Shown here piece after piece: positions 1-6,954 of a stretch of DNA of 14,820 bases. Numbering within the stretch: position 1 is the first letter of the stretch; every line of letters begins with the position of its first letter. Origin of the DNA: an uncultured Lachnobacterium sp. (GTDB taxonomy: Bacteria > Bacillota > Clostridia > Lachnospirales > Lachnospiraceae); NCBI GenBank assembly GCA_900546625.1, contig URDU01000047.1:1-14820 (forward strand), written 5' to 3'. The notes below the pieces were generated by a model, which did not search any database, was not told the DNA's origin, and worked only from the letters and a program-made list of their open reading frames with translations. A program made the translations under genes and the position numbers.

Positions 1-164
1 CATGGACGGCGGGGCAAGGCGTTATGCGCCACGGACGGCGCATAAAAGCCGGTTTCGTCAGCCTGCGAAACACTCCGGGCATAATCCGTACAGACACTTG
101 GCAGCGTAGCGTAGCGAACACAAGAGTATGTGTGCACGCCGTCCCAGGCGCTTACGTCCCGACC
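1..164. other. GC-rich structured intergenic stretch at left edge
   Basis: No convincing gene is visible here. The stretch is clearly more GC-rich than the flanking glgP gene and can fold. A perfect 9-bp inverted repeat lies at 22-30/37-45 (TTATGCGCC / GGCGCATAA, 6-nt loop) and a perfect 6-bp one at 52-57/66-71 (GTTTCG / CGAAAC, 8-nt loop). A short GCGTA reiteration follows near 104-115. A plus-strand reading frame runs through it into the 3' end of glgP, but it has no ribosome binding site, crosses the glgP terminator and resembles no family I know. It could be a dispersed structured repeat, the tail of an RNA element, or a decayed region; the window edge prevents a decision. Confidence 0.4.
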
Positions 165-206
165 TACAAAAAAGAACCCCCGTGGGATGCACCCACGGGA
201 GTTCTT
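165..206 (-). terminator. Rho-independent terminator of glgP
   Basis: Read on the minus strand, a 15-position stem (arms 172-186 and 192-206, one C/A mismatch at 178/200, 5-nt loop 187-191) is followed directly by a run of six T (plus-strand A run 168-173). It begins about 35 bp after the glgP stop codon, which is where an intrinsic terminator should be. Confidence 0.88.
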
Positions 207-241
207 AAGCCCAATTTGTATTTAAAGGAGGAAGAAAAATT

Positions 242-2497
242 CTATGCCTCTAAATGCCAGATTTCATCATTGTACTGCTTGATTGTTCTGTCAGAAGAGA
301 AGAAACCAGCCTTGCTGATGTTGACAAGCATCTTCTTAGCCCAAGCCTTCTTATCATCATAATCAGCGTAAGCCTTCTCTTTTGTCTTGCAGTAATCCTC
401 AAAGTCTGGGAATGTCATGAACCAGTCTTTGTTGAGGAGCTCGTTGTAAAGTCTCTCTAAGTTCTCCTTAGAACCAACCTTCATCATCTCATCACTTACA
501 AGGAAGTCAACAGCCTTCTTTAAGTCTGCATCCTTGTCATAGTAATCCTTAGAGCAGTAGTCGCCTCTCTCGTATCTGTCGATAACAGTCTGTGAATCCT
601 CACCGAATACATAGATGTTCTCATCGCCGACAAGCTCTGCTATCTCTACGTTTGCTCCGTCACTTGTTCCAAGTGTAACAGCACCGTTGAGCATGAACTT
701 CATGTTTCCTGTTCCTGATGCCTCCTTAGAAGCAAGAGAGATCTGCTCTGAAATATTTGCAGCCGGGAATAATTTCTCAGCTAATGTTACGTTGTAGTTC
801 TCAACCATGAATACCTTAAGGTATGGACTTACCTCAGGATCATTGTTGATAATCTGCTGTAAGCAGAGGATTGCATGGATGATATCCTTTGCAATGATAT
901 ATGCAGGAGCTGCCTTTGCACCGAAGAAGCATGTGATTGGTGTAGATGGCTTCTTGCCTGCCTTGATCTCAAAGTACTTACGGATGATGTAAAGCACGTT
1001 GAGCTGCTGTCTCTTGTACTCGTGAAGTCTCTTAACCTGGATATCAAAGATTGAATTGTCAGGTACATCGAGATTCTGAGTCTTCTTTAAGTAAGAAGCA
1101 AGCTCTGTCTTCTTTGCGTTCTTGATGTCAACGATCTTTGTGAGAACGGCGTCATCATTGATGAAATTGCCAAGCTTCTCTAACTCGTTTGCATCCTTCT
1201 TCCAGCCGTCACCGATAAGCTCTGTGATGTATGCTGAAAGCTCTGGGTTACAAGACATTAACCAACGACGGAATGTGATACCGTTTGTCTTGTTGTTGAA
1301 CTTCTCAGGATATAACTTGTAGAAGTTGTTAAGCTCTGTATTCTTTAAAATCTCTGTATGGAGGTATGCAACACCGTTTACAGAATATCCGAAATGAATA
1401 TCCATGTGTGCCATGTGTACAAGACCATCCTTGATGATGTATGTGCTCTCATCAGCTACCTTTGCGCGAACCTTGTTGTCAAGCTCACGGATGATTGGCA
1501 TAAGCTGTGGAACTGCCTTCTCTAAGAAGCTGATTGGCCATTTCTCAAGAGCCTCTGCAAGGATTGTGTGGTTAGTGTATGCACAAACCTTTGATACAAT
1601 CTCAATAGCCTCGTCCATCAGGATGCCCTTCTCCTGGAGGAGACGGATAAGCTCAGGAATAACCATTGATGGGTGTGTATCGTTAATCTGAACTGCTGCA
1701 TAATCAGCAAGGTCATGTAAATTAGAGCCCTTTGCCTCTGCCTCTGCAAGAATAAGTCTTGCTGCGTTTGATACCATGAAATACTGCTGGTATACACGAA
1801 GGAGACGTCCCTTATCATCTGAATCATCAGGATATAAGAATAATGTAAGGTTCTTCTGGATGTCATCCTTGTCGAAATCAATTGTGTCACCTACGATTGA
1901 CTCATCAACTGACTCGATGTCGAATAAGTGAAGCTTTGTAGTACGGTTGTTGTATCCAACAACGTCGATATCGTAAAGTCTTGACTGTACTGTGAATCCG
2001 CCAAAGCTTACAGGATATGTGATATCTGTCTTTGTAAGCCAGCTCTCCTTTGTGATCCATGGGTTTGGAGTCTCCTTCTGGAGATTGTTCTCAAATACCT
2101 GCTTGAATAATCCGTAGTGGTAGTTGAGACCTACACCGTCTCCATTGAGTCCGAGTGTTGCGATTGAATCTATAAAACATGCTGCAAGACGTCCAAGTCC
2201 ACCGTTTCCAAGTGAAGGCTCAAGCTCGATTTCCTCGATTTCAGCAAGTGACTTTCCGTTCTTCTCAAGAGTCTCTTTAACTTCATCATAGATGCCTAAG
2301 TTGATAAGGTTGTTTGATAAAAGCTTTCCGATAAGGAACTCTGCTGAGATGTAGTAGAGCTTTTTCTTTCCTTTGTTTGAAACCTTTTTCTCTGCCTTGT
2401 CTTTTACAAGCTCAAGTAATGCGTAGTATACTTCCTCGTCTGTACTAACGCTGATTCCCTTCTGAAGCTTTGTTTCGATTTCCTGCATGATTGCCAT
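242..2497 (-). CDS. glgP: Glycogen/starch/alpha-glucan phosphorylase
   Basis: This cytoplasmic enzyme (751 aa) removes terminal glucose from alpha-1,4-glucan with phosphate to give glucose 1-phosphate, and serves glycogen or maltodextrin breakdown. Family hallmarks appear in order: [19 protein letters not shown] near residues 93-111, QINDTHP near 270, TNGITFRRW near 404-412, [14 protein letters not shown] near 487-500, and [10 protein letters not shown] near 592-601, where Lys600 is the expected pyridoxal-phosphate lysine. The length is somewhat shorter than the roughly 800 residues of E. coli MalP/GlgP, as is usual in clostridia. The start is supported by GGAGG at 2506-2510, 8 nt before the ATG. 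The gene stands alone between its own promoter and a strong terminator. It is transcribed divergently from an AraC-type regulator, which may control it. Glycogen and maltodextrin phosphorylases cannot be told apart from sequence alone. Confidence 0.97.
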   Translation of the reverse strand: MAIMQEIETKLQKGISVSTDEEVYYALLELVKDKAEKKVSNKGKKKLYYISAEFLIGKLLSNNLINLGIYDEVKETLEKNGKSLAEIEEIELEPSLGNGGLGRLAACFIDSIATLGLNGDGVGLNYHYGLFKQVFENNLQKETPNPWITKESWLTKTDITYPVSFGGFTVQSRLYDIDVVGYNNRTTKLHLFDIESVDESIVGDTIDFDKDDIQKNLTLFLYPDDSDDKGRLLRVYQQYFMVSNAARLILAEAEAKGSNLHDLADYAAVQINDTHPSMVIPELIRLLQEKGILMDEAIEIVSKVCAYTNHTILAEALEKWPISFLEKAVPQLMPIIRELDNKVRAKVADESTYIIKDGLVHMAHMDIHFGYSVNGVAYLHTEILKNTELNNFYKLYPEKFNNKTNGITFRRWLMSCNPELSAYITELIGDGWKKDANELEKLGNFINDDAVLTKIVDIKNAKKTELASYLKKTQNLDVPDNSIFDIQVKRLHEYKRQQLNVLYIIRKYFEIKAGKKPSTPITCFFGAKAAPAYIIAKDIIHAILCLQQIINNDPEVSPYLKVFMVENYNVTLAEKLFPAANISEQISLASKEASGTGNMKFMLNGAVTLGTSDGANVEIAELVGDENIYVFGEDSQTVIDRYERGDYCSKDYYDKDADLKKAVDFLVSDEMMKVGSKENLERLYNELLNKDWFMTFPDFEDYCKTKEKAYADYDDKKAWAKKMLVNISKAGFFSSDRTIKQYNDEIWHLEA

Positions 2498-2517
2498 TTT
2501 GATTTCCTCCCAAATCT

Positions 2518-2546
2518 GTTATCATGTGTACACGCCAATGTGTCAA
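2518..2546 (-). promoter_or_regulatory. Candidate sigma-A promoter of glgP
   Basis: On the minus strand a perfect -35 TTGACA (2541-2546) lies 17 bp from a -10-like GATAAC (2518-2523). Transcription would start a few bases before the GGAGG of glgP, giving a very short leader. The spacer contains the 8-bp palindrome GTGTACAC (2526-2533), a possible operator. The -10 matches the consensus only partly. Confidence 0.5.
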
Positions 2547-2580
2547 ATTAACTAATTTTTATTCAGCGTGTTTAACTTCT

Positions 2581-2608
2581 TTGTGTCATTTGATGAATCA
2601 AGTATAAT
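2581..2608 (+). promoter_or_regulatory. Candidate promoter of the AraC-family gene
   Basis: On the plus strand a perfect -10 TATAAT (2603-2608) follows a weak -35 TTGTGT (2581-2586) at 16 bp. The leader to the ATG at 2717 would be about 100 nt and would contain the CTTGCA direct repeats just downstream of the start point. Confidence 0.4.
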
Positions 2609-2617
2609 CCATTACAC

Positions 2618-2657
2618 TGCACAATTCTTGCAATATACAGTCGAAAACTTGCACAAT
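2618..2657. promoter_or_regulatory. Direct repeats, possible AraC-type operator
   Basis: CTTGCA occurs at 2627-2632 and 2648-2653, exactly 21 bp apart, the spacing typical of paired AraC-family half-sites. An overlapping 8-bp repeat TGCACAAT occurs at 2618-2625 and 2650-2657. Similarity beyond these cores is only moderate. The position, between divergent glgP and the AraC-type gene, fits autoregulation or joint regulation. Confidence 0.35.
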
Positions 2658-2716
2658 CCTATCATTTTTCGGCATTTTTAGTGGCTTTTCAAGAAATAAT
2701 ATGCTAAAATATCATC

Positions 2717-3592
2717 ATGAATATACTAGAATATGAAAATTATCACGAAGACAAAACACATGTGGAGCTTACGTTCCCATACAATACCTACCTGTGCTCG
2801 ATTCCCCTTGATTTTTCCGGAGTTCCGCTGCACTGGCACGACGACATGGAGCTTATCTATATAAAGAAGGGCTGCGGTCATATATCTGTGGATTTTAAGG
2901 AGTACCAGGTCACTGCGCCAAGCCTTGTGCTGATTCTGCCGGGGCAGCTTCACTCTATAGACCAGTATATGGATGAATCGATGGAGTACGAAAACATTAT
3001 ATTTTCCCTGTCTATGCTACTTCCCGGAAAGTACGATTACACCAAGGAGGATTTTCTTGCGCCTCTTGTAGCCGGCAAATTCACAGTTCCGACGGTTTTC
3101 ACCCCGGTATACCCATACTACGAGGATGTCGTGGCTCCGATAGATGCATGCGATGAGATTTGCAAGACGATGCCGCAGGGCTATCAGCTTTATATAAAGA
3201 GCAAGCTCTACGAGTTCTTTTTTGTGCTTGATAACCGCTGCCGTAATCTGACAAAGCCGCTAAAAAGCAGAAAGACCCTCGATAAAATGAAGGTTGTGCT
3301 CAAATATGTGGAAAATAATTATGCCGACAAAATCTCTATCGCTGATATCGCTGATGTAGCCGGGTTTTCCGAGTCTCATTTTATGAGGTATTTTAAAGAG
3401 ACCATGGGCACATCATTTGTCGACTATTTAAAGGATTACCGCCTGACCATGGCTGCGAGGCTTTTGCAAAGCTCAGACAGCTCGGTGCTTTCTATTTCCG
3501 GTGAGGTGGGGTTTGAGAGCCTGTCTTATTTTAACAGGGCCTTCAAAAAGCACTATGGCATGACACCGCTGCAGTACCGCAAGGGCATTTGA
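2717..3592 (+). CDS. AraC-family transcriptional regulator
   Basis: This 291-aa DNA-binding regulator has an N-terminal cupin-like sensor domain (about residues 20-110; VPLHWHDDMELIYI near 36-49 with His39 and His41) and a C-terminal AraC/XylS double helix-turn-helix (about 188-289). The first recognition region is ISIADIADVAGFSESHF near 207-222. The second ends in the family signature GFESLSYFNRAFKKHYGMTPLQYR near 265-288. Such proteins usually sense a sugar or small metabolite and activate a nearby gene. The divergent glycogen phosphorylase gene is the obvious candidate target, but that is inference. The ATG at 2717 has no Shine-Dalgarno sequence, and no later Met would keep the cupin intact, so the start is kept on length grounds. 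Confidence 0.93.
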   Translation: MNILEYENYHEDKTHVELTFPYNTYLCSIPLDFSGVPLHWHDDMELIYIKKGCGHISVDFKEYQVTAPSLVLILPGQLHSIDQYMDESMEYENIIFSLSMLLPGKYDYTKEDFLAPLVAGKFTVPTVFTPVYPYYEDVVAPIDACDEICKTMPQGYQLYIKSKLYEFFFVLDNRCRNLTKPLKSRKTLDKMKVVLKYVENNYADKISIADIADVAGFSESHFMRYFKETMGTSFVDYLKDYRLTMAARLLQSSDSSVLSISGEVGFESLSYFNRAFKKHYGMTPLQYRKGI

Positions 3593-3648
3593 CATCACTC
3601 CAGGCAGCTACAATACAATATTTCTTAAATAAACAATGGTAAATCATC

Positions 3649-4164
3649 ATGAAAAAAAATACTTACATAAAAATGACTGCCCCATTCCGTGAAAATAACA
3701 GGGCAGCCCGAAAGCTTGAATTAATCAATAAAATATGCACTTATTTAGTTTTTATCACATACCCTGTGTACGTGCTGTATCTGTGCTTTTCAGCCGATGC
3801 TATGCTTGCACTCTCAATCATGGTTCCGCTTGCCGGCTTTACTTCTGTATCTGTTTTCAGATATATCGTAAACAGGCCACGCCCATACGAAAGGTTTGAT
3901 ATGCCGCCTGTCATTCCAAAGGATACACACGGCAGATCTTTTCCAAGCAGGCACGTTTTTTCTGCATTTATAATTGCATTTACTGTTTTAATCTGCTCAC
4001 CAGCCGGCTCGCCTTTATGGTTCATCGGCATTTTGCTTGCAGTTCTTGCAGCTATCATTGCCTGCGTCCGGGTGATATCAGGTGTGCACTTTATCAGCGA
4101 TGTTGTAGGTGCTTTTGTTTTTGCAGCCATTGAAGCATATATAGTGACTGTTTTCTTCATATAA
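3649..4164 (+). CDS. PAP2-family membrane phosphatase
   Basis: This 171-aa integral membrane protein has the three phosphatase motifs of the PAP2 (type 2 phosphatidic acid phosphatase) superfamily: R71-x6-R78-P79, PSRH at 99-102 (the common form is PSGH), and R141-x5-H147-x3-D151. Hydrophobic segments lie near 29-47, 51-70, 102-117, 123-141 and 150-171. Likely substrates are phosphatidic acid, phosphatidylglycerol phosphate or undecaprenyl pyrophosphate, and the sequence does not decide between them. The protein is short for the family but contains the complete catalytic core. It follows the AraC gene by 56 bp on the same strand with no terminator between them, so the two may be co-transcribed. 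No Shine-Dalgarno sequence precedes the ATG, whose surroundings (ATCATCATGAA) are identical to those of the AraC gene start. Confidence 0.88.
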   Translation: MKKNTYIKMTAPFRENNRAARKLELINKICTYLVFITYPVYVLYLCFSADAMLALSIMVPLAGFTSVSVFRYIVNRPRPYERFDMPPVIPKDTHGRSFPSRHVFSAFIIAFTVLICSPAGSPLWFIGILLAVLAAIIACVRVISGVHFISDVVGAFVFAAIEAYIVTVFFI

Positions 4165-4219
4165 TAACGAATCATGTATCTACGCCATTGATCATCTGCT
4201 GATTAAACAGGGTGTTTTA

Positions 4220-4238
4220 TAGATATCTGGTATATCTA
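4220..4238. repeat. Small AT-rich inverted repeat between convergent genes
   Basis: TAGATAT (4220-4226) and ATATCTA (4232-4238) form a perfect 7-bp inverted repeat with a 5-nt loop, between the ends of the convergent PAP2 and lipoprotein genes. There is no T run next to it, so it is at best a weak terminator. Confidence 0.25.
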
Positions 4239-4242
4239 CTAG

Positions 4243-4620
4243 CTATCGGTTGTTGTTTCCACCATCAACACTCTTTTTTATGGCATTTCCGGCATTATCT
4301 ACGGCATCCTTTGCGCCGTCTATCACATCTTTTCCGGCATCGCCTGCTCCGTCTATCACATCTTTTCCGGCATCGCCTGCTCCGTCTATCACATCCTTAC
4401 CTGCATCGCCCGCTCCGTCTATCACATCCTTGCCGGCATTTCCCGCACCATCTATGATATCCTTGCCGGCATTCCCGGCATCGTCGGCGGCAGAGCCACC
4501 CCTTTGTGTGTTTTCAACCATTGAGGTGTCAGCCACATTACTATTGTTTCCACAGGCCACAAAGGCTCCTACAGCAGCAAGCATCAGGCAAAGTGCCAAT
4601 AAATATTTTATTTTTTTCAT
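4243..4620 (-). CDS. Small lipoprotein with five 11-residue repeats
   Basis: I do not recognise a named family. The product (125 aa) has a lipoprotein signal (MKKIKYLLALCLMLAAVGAF, then VAC; lipid-attached Cys23). A short Asn/Ser-rich linker follows, then five tandem 11-residue repeats of consensus AGDAGKDVIDG at residues 48-102 and a degenerate tail. The 11-residue period with charged Lys-Asp pairs is reminiscent of LEA-like or amphipathic 11-mer helices, but Gly in each repeat makes helicity uncertain. The start at 4620 is chosen because AAGGAG (4630-4635) lies 9 nt upstream and the signal peptide begins there. An upstream in-frame ATG would add 15 residues and spoil the signal. A sigma-G-like promoter precedes it and spoVAE is the adjacent upstream gene, so a role in the forespore envelope is plausible but inferred. 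Confidence 0.8.
   Translation of the reverse strand: MKKIKYLLALCLMLAAVGAFVACGNNSNVADTSMVENTQRGGSAADDAGNAGKDIIDGAGNAGKDVIDGAGDAGKDVIDGAGDAGKDVIDGAGDAGKDVIDGAKDAVDNAGNAIKKSVDGGNNNR
4315..4479 (-). repeat. 33-bp tandem repeat, five copies, in lipoprotein gene
   Basis: Five consecutive 33-bp units encode residues 48-102 of the lipoprotein. The three central copies encode the identical peptide AGDAGKDVIDG; the first two, reading from the N terminus, have N for D, and the first also I for V. The in-frame unit length means that copy number could change without a frameshift. The repeat also explains the long open frames on the opposite strand. Confidence 0.92.
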
Positions 4621-4648
4621 TGTATCAGTCTCCTTTTCGTTTTGGAGA

Positions 4649-4677
4649 TAGTATGGGCAATTCACTGTTAATTATGC
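4649..4677 (-). promoter_or_regulatory. Candidate sigma-G (forespore) promoter of lipoprotein gene
   Basis: On the minus strand GCATA (4673-4677) is followed after 17 bp by CATACTA (4649-4655). This matches the Bacillus sigma-G type pattern (GNATR, about 17-18 bp, CATNNTA) at every specified base. Transcription would start about 20 nt before the lipoprotein ATG. The promoter before spoVAD has the same layout and spacing. Confidence 0.5.
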
Positions 4678-4706
4678 ATTATTCTGAAATTAAATTATCA
4701 TTACTG

Positions 4707-4734
4707 CTTTTGTTTCTCAGCTTTTGTTTCTCAG
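4707..4734. repeat. Perfect 14-bp tandem duplication
   Basis: CTTTTGTTTCTCAG occurs twice back to back (4707-4720 and 4721-4734), between spoVAE and the lipoprotein promoter. It looks like a recent slippage duplication; no function is evident. Confidence 0.85.
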
Positions 4735-4772
4735 TATATCTGAATAATTACAAATAAACTATTTTTCCATAA

Positions 4773-5129
4773 TCAGCTTTTTAATTTGGGCTTCGTGATG
4801 AGTGCCGCGATATACGAAAAGATTAGTGCTGCCGATACCCCGACCGCACAGGCCTTAAAGCCGCCCTTAAACAGGCCTATAAAGCCCTCGCTGTCCACAG
4901 CCTCCTTCACGCCCTTCCACAGTACATTGCCGAAGCCCAAAAGCGGTACATTGGCACCGGCACCAGCCCACTTTGAAAATGGCCCATATATGCCGACAGC
5001 GCCAAGCAGCGCGCCTGTGCACACGAGCATTACCATAATTCTGCCCGGCATGAGCTTTGTTTTTTCCATTAAAATCTGTACGATGGCGCAGATGATGCCA
5101 CCCACGACAAATGCTTTTAAATAATCCAT
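4773..5129 (-). CDS. spoVAE: Stage V sporulation protein AE
   Basis: SpoVAE is an inner-membrane component of the SpoVA complex, which imports dipicolinic acid with calcium into the developing spore and releases it in germination. The protein is 118 aa, the usual length for the SpoVAE/SpoVAEB type. It has hydrophobic segments near residues 5-20, 31-48 and 92-112, and the family signature PFSKWAGAGANVPLLGFGN at 50-68. The start lies 7 nt after the spoVAD stop codon, and its AAGGA ribosome site overlaps that TAA stop, so translation is probably coupled to spoVAD. No clear terminator follows. spoVAC, usually the first gene of this trio, is not adjacent. Confidence 0.93.
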   Translation of the reverse strand: MDYLKAFVVGGIICAIVQILMEKTKLMPGRIMVMLVCTGALLGAVGIYGPFSKWAGAGANVPLLGFGNVLWKGVKEAVDSEGFIGLFKGGFKACAVGVSAALIFSYIAALITKPKLKS

Positions 5130-5136
5130 TATATCC

Positions 5137-6231
5137 TTACGCCTTTCTTCTATTTACTGCTTCAAGCACCACACCGTGTGCAATTCCCGGTACTGACTCG
5201 CCCTCGTTGAAACTGACCGGCGAAAGAAGTGCTCCTGTCGGCACAAAAAGTATGCGCTTCAATTCACCGCTTCTAAGCTTTGGCAGATAATATGCCGACA
5301 AAACAGTTGCCGAGCACGCACAGCCCGAACCACCTGAGCCTGTGTTCTGGTTTGTGGCATCAAACATCTTCATGCCACAGTCCTCGTGATTTTTGCTTAT
5401 GTCCACGCCTTTTTGCCTGCACAGGTCAATCAGTATCTTCTGCCCGACGCTTCCAAGATCTCCTGTCACTATTCTATCGTAATAAGAGGCCTCTCTGCCG
5501 AAATCGCTCAGGTGATTTACTATGAGCTCACAGGCCGCAGGTGCCATGGCAGCGCCCATGTTCATGGCATCCTTTATGCCATAGTCCACCACAACTCCTG
5601 TTGTGATTCCTTCAATCTGCACCCTCCTTGATATCCCATTCGCCTTGCCACACCCAGTCCTTTTATTGTCACACCCAGCCGGTGCCTCATTGCCACCTGC
5701 TCCACTGCCCACAATAAATGCTGCACTTCCTGTGACGGTCCACGTCGCTGACACCGGTCTTTGATTGGCATACTGGTTAGGGAAGCGAAACTGCTTTTCG
5801 GCACTGCCGAAATGGCTTGATGTCACTGCCACCGCATGCCTTGCATACCCTGCTGCCACAAATGCCGCAGCAAGCGAGAGCGACTCCCCACATGTGGAGC
5901 ATGCTCCATACACTCCAAACCACGGAATGCGGAAGTTTTCCACACCAAAGGTTGTCGCCATAGACTGTCCGAGCAGATCTCCTGCAAATACATAGTCCAT
6001 GTCAGACGCATCCAGATGCGCTTTTCCAAGAGCCATTGTGAGGGCATCCCGCTGCATGGAGCTTTCTGCCTTTTCCCACGTATTCTGCCCAAACCTGTCA
6101 TCCTTGCCTACGATATCAAACAGACCGCCAAGCGGTCCCTCCGCCTCCTTTGTTCCAACAACCGAGCTGCTTTCCAATATAAAAGGAGCCTCCGCAAAAC
6201 GGAGACTCCACTTTCCCAATTTTTGCTGCAT
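5137..6231 (-). CDS. spoVAD: Stage V sporulation protein AD
   Basis: SpoVAD is the peripheral, thiolase-fold protein of the SpoVA channel that binds dipicolinic acid on the outer face of the spore inner membrane. The sequence (364 aa) carries the conserved stretches DYVFAGDLLGQ near 79-89, FGVYGACSTCGES near 105-117, SSHFGSAEKQFRFPNQYANQ near 138-157, TGDLGSVGQ near 256-264 and GSGGSGCACSA near 298-308. It is longer than the B. subtilis protein (about 338 aa), mainly because of a Gly/Asn/Cys-rich insert near residues 176-204. The start at 6231 is preferred because AAGGAG sits 7 nt upstream; the longer frame from 6261 lacks a ribosome site. It forms an operon with spoVAE, probably under a sigma-G-like promoter at 6282-6310. 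Confidence 0.94.
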   Translation of the reverse strand: MQQKLGKWSLRFAEAPFILESSSVVGTKEAEGPLGGLFDIVGKDDRFGQNTWEKAESSMQRDALTMALGKAHLDASDMDYVFAGDLLGQSMATTFGVENFRIPWFGVYGACSTCGESLSLAAAFVAAGYARHAVAVTSSHFGSAEKQFRFPNQYANQRPVSATWTVTGSAAFIVGSGAGGNEAPAGCDNKRTGCGKANGISRRVQIEGITTGVVVDYGIKDAMNMGAAMAPAACELIVNHLSDFGREASYYDRIVTGDLGSVGQKILIDLCRQKGVDISKNHEDCGMKMFDATNQNTGSGGSGCACSATVLSAYYLPKLRSGELKRILFVPTGALLSPVSFNEGESVPGIAHGVVLEAVNRRKA

Positions 6232-6238
6232 ACCGACT

Positions 6239-6244
6239 CTCCTT
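6239..6244 (-). promoter_or_regulatory. Ribosome binding site deciding the spoVAD start
   Basis: AAGGAG lies 7 nt before the ATG at 6231. This argues against the two in-frame ATG codons further upstream (6261 and 6258), which have no comparable site. Confidence 0.75.
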
Positions 6245-6281
6245 ACTCTTAATCTCATCAAATCATAGATTCAATTAATGT

Positions 6282-6310
6282 CAGTATGCACAAACATATA
6301 AAATATATTC
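6282..6310 (-). promoter_or_regulatory. Candidate sigma-G (forespore) promoter of spoVAD-spoVAE
   Basis: GAATA (6306-6310) and CATACTG (6282-6288) are separated by 17 bp on the minus strand. This fits the sigma-G pattern GNATR / CATNNTA except for the last base. SpoVA operons are sigma-G dependent in Bacillus and clostridia. It sits between the apt stop codon and the spoVAD start. Confidence 0.45.
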
Positions 6311-6336
6311 GTAACTATCATTCAAATATAACAGCT

Positions 6337-6861
6337 CTACTTGCCATCATATGACACAACTGCGTCCACATCATACTTGCTTAGAAGCTTTCTGCCATTA
6401 AGACCTGCAAGCTCAATAAGGAAAAGCATCTTCACAACCTCTCCTCCAAGCTCCTCCACAAGCTCTGCTGCAGCCTGCATTGTGCCACCTGTAGCGATGA
6501 GATCATCCACGAGAACCACCTTCTGACCCGGCTTTACTGAGTCCTTGTGCATCTCAATTGTTGCTGTGCCATACTCGAGGTCATAGGTCTTTGATACAGT
6601 CTCACAAGGCAGCTTGCCCGCTTTTCTTACCATGACAAACGGCTTATGAAGCGCATATGCTATCGGCATGCCAAATACAAAGCCTCTTGATTCAGCTCCT
6701 GCTATCACATCAAAATCAAGTCCGTCGAGCTTCTTTATCATCTCATCAATTGCAAGCTTTAATCCATCCGCATCCTGGATAACACTTGTCACATCGCGGA
6801 ACATGATGCCCTTCTCCGGAAAATCCGGGATAGTTCTGATATAGTCCTTTACTGTTTTCAT
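6337..6861 (-). CDS. apt: Adenine phosphoribosyltransferase
   Basis: This cytoplasmic purine-salvage enzyme converts adenine and PRPP to AMP and pyrophosphate. The protein is 174 aa, normal for the family. It begins with the typical MKTVKDYIRTIPDFPEKGIMFRD and contains AGAESRGFVFG at residues 54-64 and the PRPP-binding loop VVLVDDLIATGGT at 115-127. A GGAAGG ribosome site precedes the ATG by 8 nt. In Firmicutes apt often lies beside recJ or relA; here it stands between trmO and the spoVA genes. The 93-bp gap from trmO contains a possible promoter, so it may be transcribed alone as well as by readthrough. Confidence 0.97.
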   Translation of the reverse strand: MKTVKDYIRTIPDFPEKGIMFRDVTSVIQDADGLKLAIDEMIKKLDGLDFDVIAGAESRGFVFGMPIAYALHKPFVMVRKAGKLPCETVSKTYDLEYGTATIEMHKDSVKPGQKVVLVDDLIATGGTMQAAAELVEELGGEVVKMLFLIELAGLNGRKLLSKYDVDAVVSYDGK

Positions 6862-6918
6862 TGTATGTACCTTCCTTATATGTATTTAATATGTATTTGT
6901 CCTTTTATATGCATTACC

Positions 6919-6947
6919 ATTTTACTCTCTTCGGGCAGCATATGCAA
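6919..6947 (-). promoter_or_regulatory. Possible promoter of apt
   Basis: On the minus strand TTGCAT (6942-6947) and TAAAAT (6919-6924) are separated by 17 bp. The -10 is good and the -35 is weak. It lies in the only gap between trmO and apt. Confidence 0.33.
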
Positions 6948-6954
6948 ATCAAAA

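Noticed and set aside
3741..4175. 144-codon minus-strand open frame
   Set aside because: It is antisense to the PAP2 gene, whose catalytic motifs are complete on the plus strand.
4212..4651. Plus-strand open frames with His/Leu/Arg- or Ser/Pro-rich repeats
   Set aside because: They are the complementary frames of the 33-bp repeat in the lipoprotein gene; the minus-strand frame has a signal peptide, a lipid-attachment Cys and a ribosome site.
5836..6252. 138-codon plus-strand open frame
   Set aside because: It is antisense to spoVAD, has an irregular composition and resembles no family.
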